From Petrosia ficiformis (lineage: Eukaryota; Porifera; Demospongiae; Haplosclerida; Petrosiidae): 64,000 nt of DNA. A program made the translations under genes and the position numbers. Every line of letters begins with the position of its first letter. Within the stretch, counting starts at the first letter, position 1. The stretch spans positions 54,911,746 through 54,975,745 of the forward strand of contig OX345636.1 of the NCBI GenBank assembly GCA_947044365.1, in the 5' to 3' direction. The notes below the pieces were generated by a model that saw nothing but the letters and a program-made list of their open reading frames with translations, searched no databases and had not been told where the DNA came from. This document shows positions 20,909-34,700 of the stretch, piece by piece.

Positions 20909-23900
20909 GGCTTCAAAGCTTTTGACCATGTGACATAACTGTTTGTTCACCATGGTTGTGATAGCCCTGCATGTGGGTGTAAAACATTTACAATGTGGTC
21001 AAAAACAATTAGTTATGTCATGCCCACTTGTTACTATAATCACCTTGGTTGGTGACTATAAACCTGATATGGTATATATGCATATAATTATAAATATAAT
21101 TATATTATTTATATATAATATATATACATGTTGTTCTTTAAAATTAGAAACTAGCTAAAGCTATAAACAAACTGAAACTTTAGTATTAGTTTGTCAATCA
21201 CTCGCATTGAGTGTGTTTTTTTGAGGCACTTGTAAATGCAATACAATCAATGATTTGAACTTCAATGAGAAACTATGTAAATAGCTTTAAAAATGTTACA
21301 ACCTGGATTTTTATATGATTTTGTCATGTTTGTGATTGTATTTTCTGTGTAATAAAACTGAAGTTTAAGCTTAATCTAAAACTGAGAGAGAATAAAAGCA
21401 GATATCAATAGTATAGATATAGAAGAAGAAATGATAACTAATGCTAATTCTAAAATTGTCACCCAATAAAAAATAATTAATCATGCAAAAGCAGTATAGT
21501 TATTAGATGTTGGTTACCTCGATTGTATGTCAGCTGTTTAAAATAAGCATCATACACTACTGAACTCAGTAGTGTTGTTTTAGTATGACAGTAATGACCA
21601 CTTTTAGTTACAGTTATAGTATGCCTGGTTTTTAAAATTTTTAGTTTAGTTAAACAATACTAGAACGGAGGTGTTGAAGAGAAAGACTGCATTCTTAATT
21701 TTGTTGTTGGAATGCTGTTGTTCACAACATCTAAGTAAATTTATAGTGGAAGATGAATTTATATGATCTCTGAGAGCTTAACTGCAGATGTATAGGCATG
21801 TTCTATATGGCTACAGTATATAATTATTATCAGTTTTTATTTAAATATAATTTATAGTGGGATCAGGGGTGGGTCTAGAAATTTTGTGAGGTAGAGTAAA
21901 GCTGGCACGCTCAGTGCGCCTTGAAAATGTTTTGTCATTCATTATTCATGAAGGGTGTTGTCACCTAATTTAGACCTACCACACTATGTGCAATAATAGA
22001 TTATTTTCTGCATCCAAATTTCATGTTATTGATGTAAACAACTGACAGAAATTTAATTTCAATACATTTTCATACATATGAAAACTTAGGGGGTGCAATT
22101 GAGCTCCCTGCTAGAATAGAACATCAAACGAGAGACTTGGGTAATCAACAAAGTTCCAAATTGGATCAACATATAACATTTAATTAACCACACCTCTATG
22201 AATATTTATAATTACAAAATTTTCGAAGCACTTCGAGTGCCAATCAATGCCTCCTCTTTTCCAAAATTTTAGTTATGCCCCTGGGGCGGGTGTGTGCTTT
22301 GGATGTGCCAAAAACCCTGCAACTAACAATGCCCCAGAATAGCTCGAATTTCAATAAAACTTTCCAGATTTTCAGCAAGTCATACACATTCATAAATTCA
22401 GCTGGAATATTGGCATGTAATAAGTACAGTTACATTCTGCTATATATAGTAGTTACTTAGTACTTGCATGCCAATAAGTCTACAAGGAGAAATCCCCCTC
22501 TCACCACTTGTATAGATAAAACCCTGATATTAGTTGGTTACCTATAGTATTCAAATCATTATAATTGTTGAAGTGACAAAATGTAACTCAGTATAGCGTG
22601 CAATTTTGTTGCGAAGCCTGACAGATCATGATAACTGATATAATTATGAAACAACTTTGAAATAATATTATAGTAATCACAGCCTTATATGGCACTTAGT
22701 AGGTTTACTACTATTAAAGTTTACATTGCATATGATAACATTCCCATAAGAACATGCACAACTCATACTACTACACCTCACATCAGCAGTTAATGGATAA
22801 CATGTAAATCCAAGAACTATACTGCTTAATATTGTAAAGTTTAGTCATACTAAAGTAATGCTTTGTTTGCATAATGGGGGATGAATTCATTGGTATTATA
22901 TTATAATGGCAAGGTGTTCTATATGGTATAATCTTGTTTTGTTATCATAACTGCTGAATGATTGGCACTAGTCTTCAGTAAATTATTAAATGCTCATCAA
23001 CTTCCACAGCTCATTGTACTTAGATTTAACATGTCCAACTCAAATAATTTAATAATTAGCTTGTCTAATATCCCTATACCAAAAGGTGCATTCTTGTCCC
23101 CATATGCTGCTATATATGTATAATACATTCTGATGTTTAAAATATTTTTGTAAATTCTTTTTATTTTTAATATTCAACAATTTGCCTTTGGTTAGGAGAA
23201 TTAATAACTTTATGACATCCATTTTGACATACGTGGTTACCCTTCTTCCACAAATCAATTCACATGTACATGTATATTTTTTTTAGTTGAACACATGGGA
23301 GAAGTGAAGAACCTTTGTATGTATAGATAATTTAGATATATTATAGCAATGTGATAAATAATTTGCTCACTATTACCTTGTGCTCTCCTTGACAAGATCT
23401 AATATAATTATTATATATAGCTAAGCCCACAGGGTCAGTGAAAGTAAACTTCCTACACAGAACCCTGGTTTGCAAAATGAAACCTTTGGCTTTTAGTACA
23501 CATTACTTGGATAGACTAATTATTGTTATATCATCATAGATGTATTGATAAACATAATTTATTCTTCTATATACAGATTGGAAATTTACAAGATCATTTC
23601 TGGTTCATTTTGAAAGCTGAAGTGTCAGTAATGTATGAGCCAATTGGTCCTATGGCTATTAGCCAAGAGGAACAGGTAATTATTCTGTTTTAAAATTACA
23701 ATCACTGATATTGTGACAAAGCTATAAATGAATTATATCAGAAGCGCATGGAAAAACTAGAGGGAAGGAGTGCACAACTCCCACGCAATTAATTAAAATA
23801 AACATTGAGACTATTTTTAGATGCTCTACGTGCATACACGTGTAGAGCTTTAGCTTCAGCTTCAGCTAAAGCCTGTAGAAAGAGTAAAGTAACACTCTAC

Positions 23901-26900
23901 CAGCAAAGAAAAGAAGTAGGTATGTTCTTGATACTACCAAGTATGTCTTCAGTTGATTATATAGTGTTGGTTTGAAAATATAAGAAATTTAAATTGTTCT
24001 AGACAACTTTACTCAGAACATATACTACTAGTCAGGTTTGGCCTGACTCTTGCGAAATGTGAGGGTCAGGACCAGTATGGTAACAGTTTTTGTGTTAGTA
24101 GGTGGGGCTGCCTCGGTGGCGCTGGTTGCCTGAGATGATTCACGAACGGTCCCATGTGTTGAAACGGGGTCATATGCTTTGGATGTGGTAAAGAGATAAC
24201 TAAAGAACCACAAAACTGATGTAACATGCTAGGCAACTCTTGTATTAAAGCACTGCCTGTCTAGAAAAGGATTATTTCTCTGAATGCCTATATTAATTGG
24301 GCATGGATTATGAAGTTGATGATATTTTATGTGATGAAGAAGGTTTTTGGGGGAGAATGTGTATAACAGCTCATTTACCAAAATAAACAAAAATGAAGTA
24401 ATATAACGATTTTGTAAATAAGCAATATTAGTGCATGTAATAATCTATTTGAGTTCACATTGAATTGTATTTTGGCAAATATCACAGCAAGACGTCTTGG
24501 GAACCTGGTGCTCATCCCTGTTGAATCCAATCACCTACACACATAACGTAATAAAACAATCTGATATACCAAGCAGTGTATATATGTATTACCTGGTCTT
24601 TTATGATAGCGGTGTGGCTACTATAACAACAGATGAAAGTCCATAATCTCGAAGATGAAAGGTAGACACCCATAGCAGAGGGATTGCCCATATCATGTTG
24701 GTAAAACAGCGAACACATCATTACCTCGAACAAAGGCATTTATCAGTTTCCTCTGCTCTTCCTTCAATACATAACCTAGCAACTCTTTCTCCAATTTCTT
24801 CCACTATTACTCTCATAATATTAATCATGTACTATAATTGCAATTTAATAACATCATTTCCTGTGCTGCAGAAATTCTATGGCAAACACAAAAACTCTTA
24901 CCGTACTTGTCCTGACCCTCCGAATTTCACAAGGGTCAGGCCATGCCTAACTAATCTACTACTGGTACTTGTAGTAAACAGCTTCTCTGTTTCCTGTTTC
25001 TTCCAACTGAATCTTCCTTCTTACAGCTGTTTTTAAAAATTATGAACTGGAATACTAGCCATTGATGCAGTACTATTAGCTGTTACATTTGCGATGGACG
25101 TGGCAAATAGTGAATCTAAAAATAATAACACCAGCTAAATGCTGGCTTTAGCTTTTTAATTAATTGTGTGGGAGTTGTGCACTCGTGGGCTCCTGATTAT
25201 ATATGTGGTTATTTTATTCCTTTGTGGAATTTCAATGACTTGCTAATGTGGCTTTATCAAAATTTGTTTTAATTACTATTGAAATGTCTGTTTGGTACAA
25301 AAGAATGTATGCATATCTGAATTGCCTAAGTAATTTTAAAACTAATTATAGGAGTAGTAGTTATTATGCTCAATTAGTTTTACTAAAATAACATCTGTTG
25401 TACTCCATGAATAAAAAGTAATGATAAGCACTGTTAAGGTGGCGGGTCAACTAATTATTGTTCATAAATTCAGAAATATTGAAATAATTATTATTCATGA
25501 TATTCATTTGATTTACACGCAGTCAAGCAATACCCATTATAATAAAATACCGTTTTTATTCTATTAAACAACTGAAATTTCATAGTTGTAGCAGTTTTCG
25601 ACGTCTTATTGGAACACAGTTCCACTAATACGAGATATTTTTGGATTTTAAGGGTGTGTCTCCAGCCCTTCTCGGGACTACAGAGCGTTTTCGTGACTGT
25701 TTTGTAAGACAAACAGGTTAGTGAGATTTCATATCTAGATACTACAATGATGAATTCTAAAATCACTCTGTAGTCTGGAGCTCCATGTTGTTACTAGATA
25801 TCTCCCAAACTATTGTAATATTACCTTCAAGTATATGTAGACAAGATGTCGGAAACTCTTACGCACTGTTTCACTTGTTACTGCATTACGAAGAAAGTTT
25901 GGAGTTGATACTTACCTTGATTAATATTCGTTTAGTGGTAATTCCACAGGAAAATTTATTTCATCTTTTACACAACACAAATATAATAAAAAATACTTTT
26001 AAAAATGTGAATATTTAATGCGAAATTGGTGGACCCGTCACCTTAACAGCTATGCCTAATTGTATATGGAATTTTCACATGTCAAAGGTTTAGTCTGACA
26101 ATAATGACCACTATTAGTTATAGTTATATATGATGTTTTTCCAATTATTATATAAACTAATATCAGCCGTAGTTTGCTTAGTGCTTGTTGAATAATGCGT
26201 ATAATAGTTATAATCCCTTTCAAGTTTTATTGAGTTAGTTTTTGCAACTCGTCACTAGTAGATCTGATTTGTAGCACTGGTTGATACACCCACTCAACAT
26301 TACATCATAAAAATACACGTGTGTTATAATAATTGTAATAATTATAATTATTATAATTAAGGCTAGAACGCCTGCGTAGCCCGAGGGTTACTGGAATCAT
26401 AGTGTCTGTTTGTCTGTTCCCAAAATTCCAGCAAAACTATGAACATTAGCACATTGAAAATACTAGCAGCAGACTTCAAACCATACAAGGATCAAAAGGA
26501 ACAACAGGCGTTTGCTATATAAAACCTTACTGTTTTAAAGTTATGACATTTTTTGTAACTCACGACCGTTGTTTCACAACTTTCAGAAGATGTCTGGTAC
26601 CAAAAGAGTTCAATGAAACAGAAATCATCTTGCTTGAAGCCTATCACTGTTGAATAACTGCTTGAAATCAAGTAAAATTCAGGTAGTGACTGCTACAACA
26701 TTGATAATATAGTAAAGTTTCTGCCATGACGCTCATGCCTTCTTTTATTTAATTATTTTGAGTCCTTGTGAAGTTTAATACATGTGGAAGATCTTTGCTT
26801 TTATTCTAAGTCACAGTAGAGAACAAAAAAATTTTTTCGTTGACAGCAATAGCAGAACACAATACTAAAATTATATCACTATTGAGGTCATCAAAGTTCC

Positions 26901-28680
26901 TGATTTCCTCAGACACTTCATTTTTGAACTGATGTACCTCATCAAGTACAGATAAAAAACGCAGAACAATGGTGGGTTTCCTACATTGTTGAAGAATGTA
27001 GTAGGAATGTCAGAAGGTTCACAGACGTTCACAGTCTTTGTTGAGATATTCCACTCCTCAGTCTTCAAGTCAAGATACTGGTTGCTTCTTTTGGTTACAC
27101 TGTCATCTGAGAATACTGCAGTTGTAGGCCAACGAAGGTTTATAAGATGATTAAGCATGTAGTATGATGAATTACACCTTGTTACACAATCCTTAATTAA
27201 CTTCTCCCTTTATATTCTATGTCTCAGTTGCCACCACTCTATAGTGAAAATCACTGACTAACTTTCGAGCAGCAGAAAGGAGTCTACTGATAACAAGTAT
27301 ATCAAATCCAGACTTTCAACATAGCTGAAGGATATGAGCTGTACTGCTTAGGCTTTTCCATTGTCTCTCCAATTCCAAACTTTGGGCACTTTGATCATGA
27401 ACAATAAATGATACCTTCTCTGAAAATCTGAAGTTGTCATAAATCTCTTTCAATTTGGTTGCAATGTTTAATTCCACTATGACGTTCTGGAAATGCGGAA
27501 GTTTACAAAACAAAGGATTGTATCTTCAAGTACATGTCAAAGTAGTGTACAGTGACTGTTATGTGAGCCTCTGTAGCAGCACTGATCTAAATGTATTTGT
27601 CTAAGTTTTCTTTCAACTTCCCCATTAACAATGATACTTTGTCTAAGGTCTCTCTGTCATGTCTCTTTGTCTAAGTTCTCTTTCAATTTCCCCATAAACA
27701 ACGAATGTTTGTACTTTAATAGTATACTGATGTGCTTCCTACTTGGAACTATATATCCAGGCTCTATATACATAGTTCATCAAGTCTTTGTAGCAGTATC
27801 CTTCTGCTATTCTCACTGGCCTAAGATCAAGTGCAACCATCATTAGAGGTTTGTCAGTGATCTCTTTTGATTCCCTTCAGAACAGTAACATGACTCTATT
27901 ACCACATCTAGCGCTCTTTGTTTTGATGTCTCCTCTAATTTACTTGGTTTTGGTTCGTAGGTCAAAGGATGCTTAGACACTGAATGGTTTCGAAGGTTTA
28001 TTGTTCGTCCTCAATAGGCAAATTCTTTGAACATAGTTTACATTCTACTTTCGTAGGATAAGAAATTTTTAAACCACTTTCAAATGTCTGAGCGACCTGG
28101 ATGTTCTCCAGCAGTAGCCATTGCAGATAAATAACACATGTGGTTGCTTATCTTTGTGTGCCCATGCCAATGTACATGCACGAATGCATGGAACAAAGGT
28201 TTGAAGCTGAATTGCAACTCTGAATATTTCCTATAATGTATACATGTAATGTATAATAATGTGATAATACATTAACTATAATGTACAATTTTACTATTGT
28301 TATACATGTACATAATAACAAGATATATAGAAAAAAAGTATCCCTATAATTGCTTTGTGCTGTCCAGCATTCAGTAACTAATCATGCAGGGCTGATTTTT
28401 ATCATGCCTGAAACACGACTGATTATTATTGTTATTATTTTGATATCATACTCTCCTTACCTTGTAAAGGATCTTGTAGAACTTTAGAAATATATTTCAG
28501 GTAGAATAGCTAGCTATTAGTTCCAGTTTCTACACAAACTACAAGCAGCTTTCTTTTTTCTTCCTGGTCTGTATATAGAGCTTGAGCGTGTTCTATTAAA
28601 TGCCACGCCCAGTAATTGAAGCAACGTGCACAATGCATACTTGCGTAAGTGGACACAAAAATAATTATACATGTATATAT

Positions 28681-28719
<39 letters not shown>

Positions 28720-31700
28720 CGAACCAGCAATCATGGGATGGCCCTATGGGCCATAATAATCATGTTAATTGTATAGTTTATCATTATAATAATAATAATT
28801 ATAATTATAATGATTATAATAATTATAATAACATGATTTATGATAGTGTCGTTGAATGTAACACTAATCTTTTATGAGGTAAATGGCAGTTAGGAAGGAA
28901 GGGCCCTGGTTTCATAAGACAAAGAAGCACATTTGTGTCCAAAAATCCTAATTTGAGTGTATAAAAAACTATTAATAATAATAATTGTAATTACTTCCCT
29001 GTTTTTTGCCTGTTGAATCTTTTTCTCAGGTAGCAAATGTCGAACAACAAATTATTAGACCAAGAGTAAAGAAAGGTTATATTGTTCCAAGTGATAGCAA
29101 ATGGATAAAGCAATGGTCACTAGTAAGTTTGGTTTCTAAATTTATTAATTCACAATGATGTACCCTAGCTGCTTTTCTCTGTTTATCTATTAAGTCTCAT
29201 TCTCATGATATCTCGAAGTTTCATACTCGTGTACAGGTATTCTCTTGTGTCTTGGTTCCAGGAGAGCACTTTGTAGTTTGTACTTTTGCTGTAGATATGT
29301 TAGAGTAGACCAATAATTAGTTTGTATTATCTACATGTAATAACACTGGATACTGATCCTTACTGACCAATACTTATAAATAACCTGATCTGATCTGATT
29401 ATCAATGCATGTTTATAAGTATGGTCAGATTTGAGTTATTGTATGAATAAGAATGTTTAATTATGACATGCATTCTATTCTTAGAAAAACACTGGTCAGA
29501 CTAATGGTCCATCAGGACTAGATTTGAATGTGGAGAAAGCTTGGTTACAAAATATCACAGGAGATGGAGTATTAGTGGGCGTTGTAGATGATGGTGAGAG
29601 TATTACACAATTGTAAAAAAAATTATGTAGCTATGCTATCCTAGAATTTGGTCACATAATTATATTAATATATCTCGCTACAAAGTTACAGATGTAAGGT
29701 TTAAAATATAATTATATATAGAAACAGATCCAAAGGTGGTGCAAAAAACATCCACGAAGAAAAAGTAAAAGTTTTAGCTCATTACATATTCATGAAAGGT
29801 GTGGTTAACCAATACGTGCACATACGTGTACTTGTATTACAAATTTACTTATACATCATGTACAGTGTTTTTTAAAAACAATGAGATTCATTGCTATAAG
29901 GCACACCTTTCAGGTATATACTTGTCACTGCAATAACTGTTAAATTGTAGCTATGAATAACAAGTAGAAAATGCATCCCATGATCCACCTGGATCATTCC
30001 CTGATAGCCATGTGCATAGAATAATTGTCTATAATATCAGGAGCCCATAATGAATTTGACCAGAAAGCATAAGAGTAGGAGCAGCAGACAACCACGCATT
30101 TAATTAAATTGGTTAAACTAACTGTCTGACTGTCTGTTACTATTTTTAGAACCCACATGTATACACCTTCATTAAATATAGCATCTACACCTCGACGATC
30201 TCCGAGGTTAGCTACAAAAGGAACACGTCTTGAGGCAGAAATGGAATCACCTACCATCAGGAAAGTGAGAGCATGCTTTTGGGAAGTTGAAAAACAACTG
30301 TTTAGTCCTATTCAAGAGTGTTTGACATAATTGCCTTTTGTCATTAAAGTGATTGCAGTGAAGGCTTCCTGCTACTTTGTCAATGGCCTCAATAGCAACA
30401 TCTTCACAGTCTACATGACCCAGATTATAGCCCAATTCTTTTCTCTGTTTTACAGGCAACTTAGTCAATGTAGTAGTAGTCGTTCATTTTCTAGAAGCCA
30501 TATTTAACGAAGGCATATACACGTGGGTTCTAAAAATAGTAACAGACTGTCAGACAGATATTTTGACCAATTTAATTAAATGCCTGGTGGTCTGCCACTT
30601 CGTTTCTACTCTTACGTTTTCTGGTCAATTTAATTATGGGCTCCTGATAATATTAGTAGCAAGTAAATTATGACCGACCACAACACACAGTTTGCAGTTT
30701 TTGCTGAGACTTAAATGAGTGCAAAAAAAAACAATTCACTTTCAATTGCTCATTATTCTGCCATTTTGTATTGGAAATCAATGACATTTGGTATCTAAGA
30801 GGGTTGACATTAGCCAAGGATTCGTACAGAACTTTTTGTTAGGAGGGGTAAGAATTGATCATGTGAAGTGGACTGGTGGTGTACTCTCTCAGAAAACTTC
30901 TGTTTAGGTCCACTGAGGTTGGTAATGAGGCGCCAAAAAGCTTGTAGATTGATAATTCAGGCCTTGCTTACTTAACTGATTTTGCAACCCTGTCAAGAGC
31001 AATGAAGAAAACATTTTTCTCACTTTATATTTCTTAATTGGTATATACACATGCTCACATAGCTTTATGCATTTCTGTTTGTGAATCATGTGGGTACAAT
31101 CATGGCATTGAACTACTTCATATAGTCATGGTAAGGCTCAGTGTATATCTGTGATCTACACCTATCTAAAGAAACACTTGTCATTATTCTGCCCATATTT
31201 GAAGGTTTATGTAATCACCTTGGTCGCAGAAAAATTTCTTCTCTGTAATAATTATATTTGTATTGGTCATGGTACCATATAAAAAGGAATTGGTCGACCT
31301 ATAAGATAATACATAGCTTTAAAGGACTGAGCTTGCTTTCAACATTCTTCCCATTTCCAACACTGACATTTCTACAGCAGACATCTTGGCCACTGTTTAC
31401 TTTCTGTATACTGTATGACGGGAAATGTTTGCGGTGGAATATTCTCACGAATTAAATCTCCAATTGTATGGGTGGTGGGGGCTTCCAATCCCCATTAACT
31501 GGGGAACACCCACTTTAAAATTTCCCTTGTACTCTATATTTATAGCAAACGGCAGTCAAAATTTCATCAAAAGTTTTAGCCATTTTCGAGGGCAACTCAA
31601 ACTGTGTTTGATCATCTTGAGAAATATCATATTATGTATGTACTCATTCCCAAGACGTGTACTGATCAGCTTCAGCCAATGGATCTGTCTGTAAACAAAC

Positions 31701-34700
31701 CCTTTAATGATTGTCTCAAGCAGTCATTCCAAACATGGTATGCATCTCAAATTCAGCAGCAGGTTAAACAAAACCCACACCCGGCCTCATTTAGTCATGT
31801 TGATGTGCGTCTTGCCATCATTAAACCACTTTATGCACATTGGCTCATTGAAGCATACTACTACATGAAAAGTAACCCTGAAATCATTGCAAATGGCTTC
31901 AAGGCAGCGGGTATTCTTGACAAAATTACCTTGTTTTCAATTACCCCTTAACTGTATGATATGCATTTTCATTTTACATTTGTGTAACTATCTAGAACAA
32001 ATAATAATTACTGTTTTTTTTTTCTTATGTTTTTAAATCAATTGATTATATTATCAAGATTAATAATGAAAAGTTTAATTTCTTGGTTAATTATGTTGAT
32101 GGTGAAATAATTATGGTGAAACCAGACTGGGAAAACTAGTCAGTTCCTTTTTCTCAAAGCAAACTTGAAGATGTTTTCTCATTAAACATCATATTTAACA
32201 CTGCTAAGATCTTCTCCATTGGCCAGTGAAGTGGCAAATGCCAAGGCAAACAAGCCACAGACATTATGGCCATTTGAGGTCGAACAACAAAAATCTTTAT
32301 TGTAGTACTTTTCAAAAGATGCTTCAATAAATCTTTAGTGTACTTATTTGCTATGTTGCTCAGTGAATCGTACACAGTAACTTCTGCAACCTCCCCACCT
32401 ATATTGGATGCCCACAATCCAATGTCCAGAATTACCATGGGCGTCAAGCTTAATATGAATAACCTGAATAAAACGGTTTTGGTGCTCTGCTGCAGTATAG
32501 CAGTAAATCCGCTGTTGCAGAAGGAGGGTAGATTTTAACCCTATAATACTGGGATGCTGCTTTTTTATCAGCTCCTGGCCAAGATTGATGTGTTTATCAC
32601 TCAAATTTGTTTCGCTTGATAAAATGGTGAAGTCATCAAAAGAGAGAATGTAGTTTTCATACTTAACCCATGTGACATCTTTAGTAGAACCAGTGGTTTC
32701 CTCATTATCATCTTCCAGTTTTATCCTTTTTGGTGCTTTATCACAAGGAACATCGGAAACTTTCAGTTCTGATTCAGTAAGACGAATTGTAGTACACACT
32801 ACAGAATCCGATGGTAGTAAACCTCGGAGCTTCCTTACATTTTGTTCTTCGCCAGAAAAAGTAAGTTTGCAAGGAACTTCCAGTCCCCCTTTGAAGAATA
32901 TCGTTTCGATCTTGTAATTGTACACTTCATCCGCCCTCCTTTTCTTAAAAACATCGAACACATTGTGCTTATTTTTCTCGGAACGTGTCCAACAACGATA
33001 CCGTCATTAAGAATGGCTACAGCATGTGGATCTTCAATATTACCTCGCTCACTCTGGCAAAACAGCTCTTCTTCAATTACAGGAACCTGTAGATATGCTA
33101 TCCTCGAATGCAGCTGGAGACTACTAACGTGTTCATGTTGATCGATGACACCTCTCCACGTACGTACATATATACGTGGGTGAAATGAGGTGGGGCAAGG
33201 TAAGTGAGTTAATTAAAATTCAGGTTTTGTATCAGAACGAAAATAAAACTGACAAAAATCGTTTCCGCCTTCAAAAAACGAAACTTTGACCCTACGAAAC
33301 ATACCCGCTATACAGTAGTTGTCATTATTGTTGCCTTGGTGGCAGAAAGGTTTCATTTTACATGAGATGAGACAGTTATTACATTGGAATGGAGTGGCAG
33401 TGATTGGATGTAAAAAGTAAGTGACTGATATGTAATAATTATGATAAATCAATCACAAGTAGTTTACTGAGTTATTAGTTTCGAAATTCCTATGGTAGTT
33501 TATTGTTATAACCAATTATATAATATACACATTGATTATTCTATATGACTTCTCTGTAGTTGATAAAACTTCAAGCAAACACACGTGTATATTTTCTTAT
33601 GTAGGTCTTGAGTGGACACATCCTGATATAAATGAAAATTATGTAAGTTAACAGATGGATAGATATACGCACTATGTACTTATATTCCAATATGTTATAG
33701 AATTCTGCTGCAAGTTTTGACTTTGCTCATCATGATGATGATCCTTCTCCTGATCCTCCTGATAACTCATCCAGTGAACCTAATAGTCATGGTACAAGTT
33801 GTGCTGGAGAAATAGCTATGGTTAAGAATAGTCAGTGTGGAGTAGGTGTAGCATACAAGAGTAATGTGGCTAGTAAGTATTACATCTGATTTTAATTGGT
33901 TTTTTGAGCATATATTATCTACTTTATAAGCATTGAATTTTTATGGCCCGTAGGGCCATCCCTATGATTGCTTACCACGGGGTTGAATCTATATAATTAT
34001 ATAGTATAATAATAATAATTTCTAATAAAATGAAAGAAGATGTAGGGATGTCGAAACCCAAAAAAACATGTGAACAAGGTTAGGTGGGACCCAAAATTTA
34101 ACAAACCACTCCCATATAACCCTACATAAGTAGCAAAATACAAAGAGCTATACTTGTGCAGGGTTATATGGAAGTGGTACCAAAATAATAAGTGGTATTA
34201 TAGTATTTATGTACATTCTTAAAGTAATCATCACTATAGGGCTGTAGGCCAAAGGCATTATGATAACTGGTTTGCATTTGAATCAACTGCTCTCAATGAT
34301 ATCATTAACAATTCAGTGTACAAGTGGCCTTTTTGCTGTTTCCAGTAAAATGACTGTCAGTGCCATATAGCATAAGCTCTTCTGCACAAACTATCCTGTT
34401 ACCTACTTAACTTCATTTTTAATTCTATCTATAATGATAATACTATCAAGTAGTTTTCTTCTTCTATCTTCAGTCCATGGTTCCTCTAGTGACTGGATAA
34501 CTATGGCATAAATCGTGATGGATTACTTTATTGTGTTCTTTAAATCATCTATCTTTGCATCTGGTGGTGGCTATGGGAAAAATTATACTGCCCTCAAAAT
34601 ATTATATAGCTTATCTGTTGGGTGGTATACTAGGTAATATGTATAGCATACCTTCAAAGTGTGTTTCGAGAATATAGCCTCTTGATAGCAGCTAGAGAAG

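Noticed and set aside
28671..28877. 68-codon Tyr/Ile/Asn-rich frame
   Set aside because: It arises from TA and AAT-type simple repeats.
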